From contig JAKCDL010000015.1 of the NCBI GenBank assembly GCA_021841935.1, positions 1 through 60,410 of the forward strand: a stretch of DNA of 60,410 nucleotides, read 5' to 3'. The translations under genes were made by a program, and so were the position numbers. Within the stretch, counting starts at the first letter, position 1. Each line of letters opens with the position of its first letter. Below are positions 29,060 to 38,304 of this stretch, in pieces. This stretch comes from Actinomycetes bacterium (GTDB lineage Bacteria > Actinomycetota > Acidimicrobiia > Acidimicrobiales > Acidimicrobiaceae). The notes under the pieces were generated by a model that saw only the letters and a list, made by a program, of their open reading frames with translations, ran no database searches and was not told where the DNA came from.

Positions 29060-31701
29060 CTCCTTCTTTCGGTCCTCGGGGCCACCCTTTGGAGATCTAC
29101 GAAGTCGTTCGAGTTAGTCCTCTTTCTCTGCTTTGCCTCGAGACAGAAGGTTAATAGTGGCGCAAGCTTCTTTATAAAGTTCGAGTTGAATGGCCGCACG
29201 TCGTCGTGTATCCTCGCAACTTCCCTAGCAAAGGGTACCTCGAGATATAAAGGTGGCTGCTCTCGAAGCGAAGAGTCGGAACTCGCGCCCACTTTGACCG
29301 ATCCACCTCTAATCTTTGAAAAGTCGTTGATTATCTCGGGCAGCTTCTTGATCTGGCGAATAGGAGAGGGTGTCGCCTGATGATTGTTGTTGTTGACTAT
29401 TGCTATCGTCGAAGAGTCAAACCCCTCCTCAATGAGGCGCCGACCCAGGTTTGATCCGATGTGAAGGCTCCTAAAGTCCTCATTCACGACCAAAATTAGA
29501 CCATCAATTTCAGCCAAGGCAGCTTCAGTAGGTGCGGTTGGAGTCGTCGTTGAAAAGTCTCTAATCGTCGATTGGGCAAAGTTTGGATCAAGATCGAAGA
29601 TCGTTATGTCACTTGTAGCCTTTAGTTGCTTTGTCGTATCGGCCAGGTCGCTTCGTCGTAGAGCGTCCAATTGGCTCTGGTGAGAGATAGATATTGTAAG
29701 TAGGTATCCACGCTCGAGAATTGGAATTTTGAATCGCTCGAAGTAGTCGTCACCGACGTTTATTAGGCGCCTGCCAGCGATTGCTTCAGTGATTCCAGGC
29801 TGCATCGCATCGACGTCGTGGTACATGCGTTGGCTGCCTTCTACGACTAGATCAACTAAGTTTACGCGTCGCTCTCCGGCAAATGATTGGGCCAAAGCCA
29901 TAGCTATCGTTGTTGCACCGCTTCCACCAACACCCATAACTCCAATTGCAAGGCCAAGGGGATCTTCACCTTTGAATTGCAACTTCTCGCCGAGGTTTCC
30001 GCTGCCAAGGCGATACTTGTGAACTGGACTTCGAGATTCATTACCCTTTTGCCGACTGCCGACTATTGCAGAAGCCAGTTTTGAAGGGGTGCCTTGCCGG
30101 TGATGGCTTAGTGCATCCGTTGGATCTTGGTGTCGAAGTTTTTTTGAAGCGACACGTGAGAGGATAGATTGGCGTTCCGATGCCTCGTTTTTTCGAGATG
30201 GTGAACTACCTTCTTCAGGTGGTATAGACCTGCTATCTGCTGGTTTTGATGGTTCGTTAGGTGAGCCAGCCACATGCGACGGCAGAACCTTGTCGTCATT
30301 GTCGCGCAAACTTGGGCCTTTAGTTGAGTTCGAATCTGAGGCAAGGTCTCTTCGAACCTTGTTTGCTTGGTTTTGTCGATAGTTGTCATCTATCTTGGGC
30401 GGTACTTCGTCGTAGTTTCGAGGTTCGTCTTGACCGATTCGACTAGATTCCTCTCCTCGTCTTTGCTTTAGGTGCTCGACTGTATAGCTATAGGTTTCCC
30501 TAGGTGTTGCACGCTCGTCATAGTTGACTCTTGGGATTTGGTCTAAAGGGTCTAAGTTGTCCTTTTGGTTTCCGCCTTCAAACTCTTGGAGATCCTTTTC
30601 GAAGGCGTCGTAGTCGCTTTGATCCCAGTTGAAGTCGCTGAAGGTCTGACTCTCGAATTCGAACTTTAGACCATTCGAATAGAGATTTGAGTCATCTTTG
30701 TTCCGAGGGTGAGATTCGTGTAGAGGACCTGTCTCAAAGTCTTGCCTCTCATCACCCCTTCGACCTTGATCTTGACTTTCGCTTACGAAGATCGAAGCGG
30801 GATCTTTTGTGTACTTCGCAAAGTTGAGATCAGTCGATTCCTTCAGTGGCTCACTGTCAGAGAGGTTGAAGTTTTCAAATGTGGCAATGGCGTCGAACTC
30901 CTCTCGCCGGCGCATTGACTCAGTTTGGTAGGATTCTTTGACTCCTTGAGAGGGCTGATCCCGAAGATCGATAGTGGCGTCATCGCTATCTAATCTCCTC
31001 CACCTCTCGGCGATATTAAAGAAGTTGAATCTTTCCTTTTGGGCTTCATCGTTGTCGTATTGGCGATCATCGTAACGCTGGTGGTGAGAGTCGTCTCTTT
31101 CCCAACTCTCGCCACTGCTTTTTGCATTGGTACCAGTAAATAGATCAGCCGTCGGTTCGTCTGTCTTAGGTGGCGACTCCTTGGACCAAGTATCTAGTTG
31201 AAGGCGATCTTCATTTGAATCTCCCACACCGATGCCATAACCTCGTGCTCGGAGATCGTTAGTTATAGAGCGGGCTTCGCTGTAGTTATTACCGCGAGGC
31301 TGATTTGGAAGGTTAGTGCTGCTATCGATATCGATGGCGTCTTTACCTCTGTCGAGGTAGGTCGTTGATGCGACCTTTAGATCCTCGAGGATCAAGATAG
31401 AGGTCATCTCCTCCATCGATACGTTTCGATGAGAACCTAAAGGATCTATCCGTTCGACTAAGTCATCGTCGATTAGATAGATGTACGTAGAGGTAGCTTT
31501 GGCCATTTGGTAGATCCGTGAAGGCGGATAGATGGATCTTGAGATTAGGCAGACCTTACCACTTTTTTGGAGTGCCGATTCGAATTCGTTGGCTTCAAAA
31601 AAGACCTTGAGGGTGACCTCATAAGGGTATCCGCTTACGGTTCTGTTTATGTTGCGGATCCATTTAGAGTTTCTGCTTGCGAGTATGAGAATGTCAGCCA
31701 T
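29056..31701 (-). CDS. CpaE/TadZ-like ATPase with a very long disordered linker
   Basis: This 881-residue protein has three parts. Residues 1-115 resemble the atypical receiver domain of CpaE/TadZ localisation factors. Residues about 120-575 are highly polar (Asp, Glu, Ser, Arg, Asn, Gln) with no hydrophobic core and look disordered. Residues about 580-865 form a MinD/ParA-like ATPase with the deviant Walker A GVGGSGATTIAMALAQ and FDLDPNF. CpaE proteins position the Tad machinery at the cell pole and are usually near 400-500 residues, so the linker is exceptional. It starts directly after the cpaB-like stop (TAGATG) and ends tail-to-tail with the hydrolase gene. Confidence 0.85.
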   Translation of the reverse strand: MADILILASRNSKWIRNINRTVSGYPYEVTLKVFFEANEFESALQKSGKVCLISRSIYPPSRIYQMAKATSTYIYLIDDDLVERIDPLGSHRNVSMEEMTSILILEDLKVASTTYLDRGKDAIDIDSSTNLPNQPRGNNYSEARSITNDLRARGYGIGVGDSNEDRLQLDTWSKESPPKTDEPTADLFTGTNAKSSGESWERDDSHHQRYDDRQYDNDEAQKERFNFFNIAERWRRLDSDDATIDLRDQPSQGVKESYQTESMRRREEFDAIATFENFNLSDSEPLKESTDLNFAKYTKDPASIFVSESQDQGRRGDERQDFETGPLHESHPRNKDDSNLYSNGLKFEFESQTFSDFNWDQSDYDAFEKDLQEFEGGNQKDNLDPLDQIPRVNYDERATPRETYSYTVEHLKQRRGEESSRIGQDEPRNYDEVPPKIDDNYRQNQANKVRRDLASDSNSTKGPSLRDNDDKVLPSHVAGSPNEPSKPADSRSIPPEEGSSPSRKNEASERQSILSRVASKKLRHQDPTDALSHHRQGTPSKLASAIVGSRQKGNESRSPVHKYRLGSGNLGEKLQFKGEDPLGLAIGVMGVGGSGATTIAMALAQSFAGERRVNLVDLVVEGSQRMYHDVDAMQPGITEAIAGRRLINVGDDYFERFKIPILERGYLLTISISHQSQLDALRRSDLADTTKQLKATSDITIFDLDPNFAQSTIRDFSTTTPTAPTEAALAEIDGLILVVNEDFRSLHIGSNLGRRLIEEGFDSSTIAIVNNNNHQATPSPIRQIKKLPEIINDFSKIRGGSVKVGASSDSSLREQPPLYLEVPFAREVARIHDDVRPFNSNFIKKLAPLLTFCLEAKQRKRTNSNDFVDLQRVAPRTERRS

Positions 31702-32412
31702 CTATTGTCCTAACGACGGTATGTAGATTCCACTGTCATTTGGGGCAGATGCACTATTTGCGAGGATGACGTAGATGCTGTTTGATGTCAATCCATTTAC
31801 GACCATTAAAGTGGCGGTCGATGAGGAAATTGCTACCGTGATCGTGACATTGGGGTCTGCTGGAGTCGATAGCGAAGCAGATGGAGTCGTCACAGAGACA
31901 ACCTTTACGCCACGAGCCAGTGCAACCGTTACTTGATTTGTTCCGCTGCCTTCATTTGCAAGGATATCCACTCTGTCGCCTGCGGAAATTAACCCTCCAG
32001 CGGCGTGGCTCAAGGGGAGTGCAAAGGAGAGTATCCGATCGTCAGATCCTGTCTTTGGCCTGGATAGCTCGCCCTGGGAAATTATTGAGCCTGGAGCAAT
32101 TACTGCGGTACTTACTTCCCCGACCACCTTCGAAAGCGCCTCAAACGCCGACGAGTAAGCAAGTGGGGACCGAGAAGTTACCGGTTCAATTTGAACCTGG
32201 CTTCTTTGAATCTCTACCCCCGGAACGATGGTTGATGTTGCAACTGGTAGGTAGCTAGTTACGCCTAAGTAACGAGAATTGGAGGTGATTGAGTAGACGG
32301 AGGCTCCGAGGGCAATTAGGGCAAGTGCTAGCGTCGCAATAGTTCCGTTGCGCTGCTTTGCTTTAGGAAGACGAATTTCGCGTAAGGGACGAAATGGCGT
32401 TGAGGTCTTCAT
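31702..32412 (-). CDS. CpaB/RcpC-like SAF-domain protein
   Basis: This 236-residue protein has a short cytoplasmic N-terminus (Arg/Lys-rich), one membrane segment (TIATLALALIALGASVYSI), then a SAF domain. The segment PLSHAAGGLISAGDRVDILAN, split here by its features GGLISAGDRVDIL, is the RcpC/CpaB signature. In diderms CpaB works with the secretin. In this presumed monoderm it may contact peptidoglycan or pilin. It is the first gene of the minus-strand Tad operon and is coupled to cpaE. Confidence 0.87.
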   Translation of the reverse strand: MKTSTPFRPLREIRLPKAKQRNGTIATLALALIALGASVYSITSNSRYLGVTSYLPVATSTIVPGVEIQRSQVQIEPVTSRSPLAYSSAFEALSKVVGEVSTAVIAPGSIISQGELSRPKTGSDDRILSFALPLSHAAGGLISAGDRVDILANEGSGTNQVTVALARGVKVVSVTTPSASLSTPADPNVTITVAISSSTATLMVVNGLTSNSIYVILANSASAPNDSGIYIPSLGQ

Positions 32413-32503
32413 CGCTACTTCCGTTTCTGAGAAGATTTATGGTCGCAGATCTTGGAGGCCTAAGCAATTTCGTTACCTTTTATGGTATATCATGTAATAG
32501 GTA

Positions 32504-32600
32504 TTGATATCAAAATTATCAAGTTATTTGAAATTTACTAAATAATGCGTCAATGATTGATGTATTGTGATGTAATAAATTGACATTTATTGTCCACAAT
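32504..32600. promoter_or_regulatory. AT-rich divergent promoter region with two palindromes
   Basis: This lies between the cpaB-like gene (minus) and the HTH gene (plus). It is markedly AT-rich and holds TTGATATCAA (32504-32513) and ATTGT-CC-ACAAT (32589-32600), both perfect palindromes. These are candidate operators for the adjacent HTH protein and could set Tad expression. Confidence 0.45.
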
Positions 32601-32638
32601 CAGCCGTACTGGTAACGAACCGAAGATGAAGGATTGCT

Positions 32639-33103
32639 ATGGACGAAGAGGATGTAGATAAATTTAAGATTAATTGGATGTCCTCTAAGGAGGCAGCGGC
32701 ATACCTCGGCATCTCCCTTCAGACGCTCTATAAATTCATCGACGATGGTTCTTTGGGCGCCTTTCATATGGGTAGAGTCATTCGGCTTAGGTACGAAGAT
32801 GTGCTCGAGTTCTTGGAAGGACAAAGAATTACCAAAGGAGAACTAAGTCAGCTACTTCGCCGGAAGGAAGCTCCCGAGGTAGAAGTCGATGTTGCCACCC
32901 CTAAGACGAATGATAAGGCTGCCAAGATCAACTCCGTTCGCCAACGAGCGAGGACACTTCTGTTGATTGAGCGTGAGAGAATTGCCAGGGCTCTCGAGGA
33001 GATCGATAGAGCGTTGGCAGAGGAAGACTTCGACGACGACTTTGAGCCCTCATTCGGTACTTCAAAGAGCGAGGATCCAGAGGCAAATGAAGGAAGCGAA
33101 TAG
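32639..33103 (+). CDS. Excisionase-type helix-turn-helix protein
   Basis: This 154-residue protein has an N-terminal HTH_17/MerR-like DNA-binding domain (SSKEAAAYLGISLQTLYKFI, then HMGRVIRLRYEDVLEFLE), a linker, and a C-terminal predicted helix INSVRQRARTLLLIERERIA. A very acidic tail (EEDFDDDFEP) follows. Such proteins are common actinobacterial transcription factors and not necessarily phage excisionases; no integrase is nearby. It is divergent from the Tad operon, with which it shares an AT-rich control region, so regulation of pilus genes is a reasonable inference. Confidence 0.8.
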   Translation: MDEEDVDKFKINWMSSKEAAAYLGISLQTLYKFIDDGSLGAFHMGRVIRLRYEDVLEFLEGQRITKGELSQLLRRKEAPEVEVDVATPKTNDKAAKINSVRQRARTLLLIERERIARALEEIDRALAEEDFDDDFEPSFGTSKSEDPEANEGSE

Positions 33104-33290
33104 GATTAGTTCATCGATGGCACACCTCTTCAGTGGATTGCTTGCGCGATGTATATCTGCCTCGTTTGAGGTCTAGTGAAGCTGTCTTTGACGAGGCCCC
33201 GCTGCACTGGGGATTGTATGTAGGTCACCATTGGATAGAGCGAAGGCAGCCGCGCTTTCTCCTGGTGGTCCTATCTAAGCAAGATCTGAC

Positions 33291-33830
33291 TTAGACTTCG
33301 AGGCGATCTATGTCGCGTATTCGTATCGCAGTGCGATCGAATCGACCTTGAACCTTCATCGTCAATATCTCATCACCGACCCCTAAGATCAGACCTTTGT
33401 GGAGCTTGCCCCACGAAAAAACAGTTACTTGCTGATCTAGAAATTGATTTGAGATGTAGATCCACATAGGGTTTGGCTCTACTTGAAAGTCAATTGGCAA
33501 AATAAAGTCTCCTCGATAGCTGATCGAGCTGATTCTGCGTCGTGGAATGTAACAGAGTCGGCGTATTTGGGAGGAGTAAATCGAGATGCCGTCGCTAAAG
33601 TGATCTTCTACCGTTCCAACGAGGTTGGTTTCAGCGCCGATGAGGGAGACTTCGATTATCTGGCGTGTAATTCGGGTGAAGTGTATGACCTTGTCTATGG
33701 TCGACGTCTCAATCGAGGCGATCAATTGAAATTTTTCATCTGCTCTACCGCTACGACGAAGTTGAGCAAGTTCGTCTACATTGTGGCGGTCGAGAAAAAA
33801 GCCTGGGGCATCAAAGAATTGTTCGTCCAT
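33291..33830 (-). CDS. Unknown protein with two Sm-like repeats
   Basis: This 179-residue protein starts at ATG 33830, preceded by GAGG at good spacing; the upstream start 33845 is less likely. I recognise no named family. Residues about 62-109 (VSLIGAETNLVGTVEDHFSD onward) and 133-179 (VTVFSWGKLHKGLILGVGDE onward) share one pattern. In each, a strand is followed by a turn, G-x-I/V, an acidic turn, two strands, and I-x-x-I-x-x-I/L at the end. This pattern looks like a tandem Sm/LSm-type small barrel. The gene is convergent with the HTH gene and divergent from phoH. RNA or nucleotide binding would be a guess. Confidence 0.7.
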   Translation of the reverse strand: MDEQFFDAPGFFLDRHNVDELAQLRRSGRADEKFQLIASIETSTIDKVIHFTRITRQIIEVSLIGAETNLVGTVEDHFSDGISIYSSQIRRLCYIPRRRISSISYRGDFILPIDFQVEPNPMWIYISNQFLDQQVTVFSWGKLHKGLILGVGDEILTMKVQGRFDRTAIRIRDIDRLEV

Positions 33831-34093
33831 TTCGCACCTCGCCATGGTTAGATGTTGATCCTTACGAGGCGTCGAGGCGCGAGAGAATAGATGCGATTCT
33901 ATCTCAAATTTTGTGCTCGTTTCGCAAATCGTCTTCGAACCCTAAGATCGTCGCCTTCAGTTTTTTGACTCGCCGCTGCCTGTACGATGTTGTGGTTGGC
34001 CGAAACAGATGCGAAGTTGGGTGTAGGCTTAAAGCGTTCACGGATGTGATCTATAGAGATATCGATCGGAGAGTTAAGATTGAGGCAGACTTG

Positions 34094-35059
34094 GTGACCG
34101 AAGGTACGGCAGTCAATGACCCAGTGGTAGTTTTCGTCCCATCTAATTCGCTTATGACCTCGCTACTCGGGCAGGGGGACAAAAATATCCTTCAGGTTGA
34201 AGTGGCCTTTCCTAATACCAAGGTGCATGCACGAGGCAATCAGCTGACCTTTGAAGGCCCTGACTCCCTGGTTCTTTCCAAGTTGATAAACGAGTGGATC
34301 GTTGTTCTCGAATCAGGTGAAGTGCTCGACGAAAACGTTGTTACGAGATCGATCGATATGGTCAGAGCCGATATTCGCCCTTCCGAAGTCTTGACCAGTC
34401 GCGTTGCGCGCTCTACAAAAGGAAAGTACGTAAAGCCAAAGACGGCAGGGCAAAAAAAGTACACAGATTCGATCGCTGAAAGTATCATCACCTTTGGCAT
34501 CGGCCCAGCTGGTACGGGAAAGAGTTACCTAGCAGTGGCTCTAGCGGTACAGGCACTCCAGGACAAGTCAGTCAATCGAATTATCTTGACGAGGCCAGCT
34601 GTTGAGGCTGGTGAGCGATTGGGTTTCTTGCCCGGTGATCTGATGGCGAAGGTAGACCCTTACTTACGCCCTCTCTATGATGCGCTAAACGACATGTTGG
34701 ATCCCGAGACAGTTGCTCGATTTATCGAAAAGGGGATCATTGAGATTGCCCCACTTGCCTTCATGCGTGGCCGAACCCTCAATTCAAGCTTTATCATCCT
34801 TGACGAGGCGCAAAATACAACTCCGGAACAGATGAAGATGTTTTTGACCCGAATTGGTTTTGGCTCAAAGGTCGTTGTTACCGGCGATGTCACCCAGGTT
34901 GATCTTTCGGGCGGCAAGAGCGGTCTAACTGATGTAGCCAAAATCCTCGATGGAATCGAAGGAATCAGCTTCGTCTACCTTGGCAAGGGCGATGTAGTTC
35001 GTCATCGTATCGTCTCAGATATCGTTGCGGCATATGAAACACGAGAGAAGCGAAGCTAA
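34094..35059 (+). CDS. phoH: PhoH-family ATPase
   Basis: PhoH-like ATPases are linked to RNA metabolism and typically precede ybeY. The protein has Walker A GPAGTGKSYLA, the motif ILTRPAVEAGERLGFLPGDL, Walker B FIILDEAQNTTPEQ and VVTGDVTQVD. The open frame extends back to 33911, but the first 60 residues do not look like PhoH. I prefer GTG 34094 (or TTG 34091), which follows GAGG at 34082-34085 and gives 321 residues. It heads the phoH-ybeY-corC-era series. Confidence 0.94.
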   Translation: MTEGTAVNDPVVVFVPSNSLMTSLLGQGDKNILQVEVAFPNTKVHARGNQLTFEGPDSLVLSKLINEWIVVLESGEVLDENVVTRSIDMVRADIRPSEVLTSRVARSTKGKYVKPKTAGQKKYTDSIAESIITFGIGPAGTGKSYLAVALAVQALQDKSVNRIILTRPAVEAGERLGFLPGDLMAKVDPYLRPLYDALNDMLDPETVARFIEKGIIEIAPLAFMRGRTLNSSFIILDEAQNTTPEQMKMFLTRIGFGSKVVVTGDVTQVDLSGGKSGLTDVAKILDGIEGISFVYLGKGDVVRHRIVSDIVAAYETREKRS

Positions 35060-35227
35060 TTTAGAGTAGGCATGCCATATAGAGTTGGAAGTCTGCCCCC
35101 ATACATGGGGCCCTAGATCCCCCTTATGCATCGTTGCCTCGGCAATCCAACCTACATGCCCACCTGCTAAATTGCAATCTCTGCCCTTGCCGCTAGATTC
35201 TACCTCAAGAGTAACTAGCAAGAGAAG

Positions 35228-35704
35228 TTGAAATTGCCACATAAGAACTATCTAGATAATCGATCGGGCATTGAAGTTGACCAAAGCCTTTGGAACAACT
35301 TGGCTAACGCAACCCTTTTGAAGCTTGGTGTCGTGGGAGAGAGTGAGCTCTATATCTCATACGTCGACGAAGATGAGATGACTGAACTAAATCAGGAACT
35401 TATGGGAAAAGAGGGGCCAACTGACGTTCTCTCCTTTGACGTGAGCTTTGAAGTTGAAGTCTCTCCCGAGGTGCCACGGATACTTGGCGAAGTTTATATC
35501 TGTCCTCAAGTAGCGGCTAAGAATGCCCCGGAGCACGAAGATGGCCTTCATCGGGGAACCTTGAACGACGAGCTTGCACTTCTTTTAGTTCATGGGATCC
35601 TTCACATCTCAGGTATGGATCACATGGTAGATGAAGAGGCCGAGGAGATGGAGGAGCTTGAAAGAGTTATCCTGCGCTCAGATTACTACGGCGATTCCAA
35701 CTGA
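35228..35704 (+). CDS. ybeY: Endoribonuclease YbeY
   Basis: YbeY is a zinc endoribonuclease that acts in 16S rRNA maturation and ribosome quality control. The 158-residue protein carries the metal site HGILHISGMDH and the segment GPTDVLSFDVSF, both diagnostic. TTG 35228 and TTG 35234 are possible starts. A palindrome CCCCAT-AC-ATGGGG (35097-35110) lies in the 168-base gap after phoH. Otherwise the order phoH-ybeY-corC-era is the usual one. Confidence 0.96.
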   Translation: MKLPHKNYLDNRSGIEVDQSLWNNLANATLLKLGVVGESELYISYVDEDEMTELNQELMGKEGPTDVLSFDVSFEVEVSPEVPRILGEVYICPQVAAKNAPEHEDGLHRGTLNDELALLLVHGILHISGMDHMVDEEAEEMEELERVILRSDYYGDSN

Positions 35705-35986
35705 TCGACCCTTTGTAACGATTCAAAGCAACTTCGGTCGCTATTTAGAAACAAAACAGGTGGTACTTCTGTCCATATATGAAGTCCGGCTTTGATATCG
35801 ACGACAGCCGTGACCTGCTAACTTAGTACCTCAATTTCGGGGGCAATAGTCATTGATCTGCCAGCTACAACAAAGGTGGAAGTTTGCTCCTTCGATTCTT
35901 CACTCTACTGAGTGTCTTTGATTGGGGTCGCCACTACCAAGTGACGAGCGATTCCCACTAGAATGAGGTTTAGATTTTTAGGAGTC

Positions 35987-36022
35987 ATGGGCTTATCGGG
36001 TTGCCCAAAACGTACGAGATGA
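35987..36022 (+). CDS. Possible 11-codon leader ORF coupled to corC
   Basis: ATG 35987, three bases after AGGAG (35979-35983, close spacing), opens a reading frame encoding MGLSGCPKRTR. The frame ends in a TGA that overlaps the ATG of the corC-like gene at 36019 (ATGA). It may exist only to bring ribosomes to corC, which lacks its own binding site. It is a minimal ORF, so chance cannot be excluded. Confidence 0.35.
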   Translation: MGLSGCPKRTR

Positions 36023-37320
36023 ATTTGATTGCAGTAATTTGGCGGAGCAGCGACACATATGCTTCGATAGCGATCGTAGTTCTAATCGCCTTTTCTAGCT
36101 TTATTGCACTCGCCGAGACCTCATTGACGAGAGTCTCCAAGGTAAAGGCTGCCGCCCTCGTTGAACAGAGGCGCAGGGGTGCGAACGTTCTCGCAAGGCT
36201 GATAGAAAAGCCGTCGGACTTCTTGAATGCCATTTTGTTGACTGGACTTGTTAGTCAATTGATAGCTGCAACCTTGGTAGGTATTGTGGCAGATCGAATA
36301 TTTGGTGCCCTCGGGGTAGTCGTCGCGGTCATCTTTGAGGTTATCTTTATATTTATAGTGGCCGAAGCACTACCTAAAAATTATGCAGTTCACCACCCTG
36401 AGACGAGCGCACTCTTTTCCGCGCCACTGATTAGCGCCATAGTCAAGTTCCCTTTAATTCGTCTTGCAATCTTCACGGTAGCTGGGATCACCAACCTTGC
36501 ACTCAAGGGGCGTCCATATCAATCTATGAATGCCGTCTCCGAAGAAGAGCTACTAGCTATGGCAGATGCCGCTGCTGAGGATGAGGTAATCGAAGATGAG
36601 GAGAGGGAGATCATCGCATCGGTCATCGAATTTGGAGATACGGTTGCTCGTGAGATCATGGTTCCTCGTGTAGACATTGTGGCAGCCGCCGTTGATGCAA
36701 CGATAGAAGAGGCGCTAAATACTGCCCTTGACTCGGGTGTATCTAGAATTCCTCTCTTTGAAGACAACTTAGATTCTGTAGTTGGATTAGCACTTCTGAA
36801 GGATATGGTTCGCCACATCCGCGACGGCAAGGGTCAAGAGAGGGTCGACTCAATAGCTCGAAAGGCTGTTTTCGTCCCCGAGACGAAGATCGTATCGCAG
36901 CTCTTGCGGGAGATGCAGGCTGGCAAGTATCACTTGGTGGTCGTTGTTGATGAGTATGGGGGTACTGCAGGACTTGTGGCCATGGAGGACCTCATAGAAG
37001 AGCTTGTCGGCGAGATTGAAGATGAGTATGACCTCGCTGAGGCAGAGGTCGTCAAAAATAGCGACGGCTCATTTCTGGTAAAGGCGTCTAAGAGTATCGA
37101 CGAAATCAACGATGAGTGTGAATTAGACCTTCCAACAGGAGATTGGGAGTCAGTTGGAGGCCTTCTCCTTCAGCAACTAGGCCATCTCCCTACTGAAGGA
37201 GAGTCCTCGATCGCTGACGGTGTCAGAATCGTGGCCGAGAAAGTTGCGAAGAATAGGATTCTTTTAGTTTCGATTACGCGGGTAGACGAGGATTTACCTC
37301 TATCTGAGATAGAGGATTAA
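36019..37320 (+). CDS. CorC/HlyC-family CNNM-CBS membrane protein
   Basis: This 433-residue protein has an N-terminal CNNM (DUF21) domain with three to four membrane helices (about residues 10-150). It continues with a CBS pair (REIMVPRVDIVA onward, and VVVVDEYGGTAGLVAMEDLI) and a C-terminal CorC/HlyC domain (VGGLLLQQLGHLPTEGE). Members are proposed magnesium/cobalt efflux or homeostasis proteins. The open frame begins at TTG 36001, but I prefer ATG 36019 because it starts right before the hydrophobic domain and overlaps a short leader frame. It sits between ybeY and era, a common arrangement. Confidence 0.9.
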   Translation: MNLIAVIWRSSDTYASIAIVVLIAFSSFIALAETSLTRVSKVKAAALVEQRRRGANVLARLIEKPSDFLNAILLTGLVSQLIAATLVGIVADRIFGALGVVVAVIFEVIFIFIVAEALPKNYAVHHPETSALFSAPLISAIVKFPLIRLAIFTVAGITNLALKGRPYQSMNAVSEEELLAMADAAAEDEVIEDEEREIIASVIEFGDTVAREIMVPRVDIVAAAVDATIEEALNTALDSGVSRIPLFEDNLDSVVGLALLKDMVRHIRDGKGQERVDSIARKAVFVPETKIVSQLLREMQAGKYHLVVVVDEYGGTAGLVAMEDLIEELVGEIEDEYDLAEAEVVKNSDGSFLVKASKSIDEINDECELDLPTGDWESVGGLLLQQLGHLPTEGESSIADGVRIVAEKVAKNRILLVSITRVDEDLPLSEIED

Positions 37321-37322
37321 CG

Positions 37323-38171
37323 TTGGAAGAGACATTTCGCTCTGGCTTCGTAGCCATCGTTGGTAGACCCAACGTCGGTAAGTCGACCCTGATCAACGCT
37401 CTAGTTGGAGAGAAGGTTTCGATCGTCTCCGATAAACCCAATACAACCCGCAATCAAGTCCGCGGAGTTATGAATCGCGACGGCGTTCAGGTTGTGTTAG
37501 TCGATACGCCTGGGATACATAAGCCAAAGAGTGCCCTTGGCAACCGCCTAAATCAAAGTGCAAATGATGCAATTAGCGATGTGGATCTGGTCGTCGTCGT
37601 AGTCGATGGTTCAGTGCCAATGGGCCCAGGCGACTTGAGAGTTCTCAATCAAGTAATGCCCGGTGCTGTTGTGGCTGTCAACAAGGTTGATCGTACCTCC
37701 AAGAAGGAGGTATTCGAAAGATTGGCGGCACTTATTCAATTTGACGCCTCGAGTTACTTTCCGATCTCTGCCAAGAGTGGCGAGGGAGTGAAAGAGCTTG
37801 CAGATTATCTTTTTTCAAAGATGCAAGAGGGTCCAGCCTACTATCCCGAGACGATGAAGAGGGACATTACCGACACCGAATGGGTGGCCGAGTTGGTCCG
37901 TGAAGCGCTTTTGAAGAGGGTTCGTGATGAAATACCACACTCAATTGCGACGATGATCACCGAAGTTGAGGGTAAGTATCTGCGTTGTGAGATATTTGTA
38001 GAAAGAGATAGTCAAAAGGCTATCGTACTTGGCCGTGGTGGAGTCAATTTGAAGGAGGTGGGGATCGAGGTAAGAAAGCACCTTCCTCCCAACACCTACC
38101 TTGATCTCGTTGTGAAGGTCGCCAAGGATTGGCAATCTCGGTCGTCTTTTTTGGATGATTTGGGTCTGTAG
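37323..38171 (+). CDS. era: GTPase Era
   Basis: Era binds the 3' end of 16S rRNA and couples ribosome assembly to growth. The 282-residue protein has G1 GRPNVGKST, G3 DTPG, G4 NKVD, and a C-terminal KH domain with VLGRGGVNLKEVG and KVAKDW. It starts with TTG two bases after the corC stop and uses the GAGGA inside the end of corC as ribosome binding site, so the two are cotranslated. Confidence 0.97.
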   Translation: MEETFRSGFVAIVGRPNVGKSTLINALVGEKVSIVSDKPNTTRNQVRGVMNRDGVQVVLVDTPGIHKPKSALGNRLNQSANDAISDVDLVVVVVDGSVPMGPGDLRVLNQVMPGAVVAVNKVDRTSKKEVFERLAALIQFDASSYFPISAKSGEGVKELADYLFSKMQEGPAYYPETMKRDITDTEWVAELVREALLKRVRDEIPHSIATMITEVEGKYLRCEIFVERDSQKAIVLGRGGVNLKEVGIEVRKHLPPNTYLDLVVKVAKDWQSRSSFLDDLGL

Positions 38172-38304
38172 GTATCCATTTTTGAGTCGATCTTTTCGCA
38201 CGAATTGTCGGCCTTTAGGGCCTTTATTGGACGTTAGTCCTTTTAGGTGATTGAATTAGGGGCTAAATTGTTCTAGTGGCAAAGATTGTTAGAAGTGGAG
38301 ATTG

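Noticed and set aside
32639..33103. Excisionase-like gene as evidence of a prophage or integrative element
   Set aside because: No integrase, attachment site or phage gene is nearby; this HTH type is common in chromosomal actinobacterial regulators.
33911..34090. N-terminal extension of the PhoH frame
   Set aside because: The 60 residues do not resemble PhoH proteins; a GAGG-supported start lies at 34091/34094.
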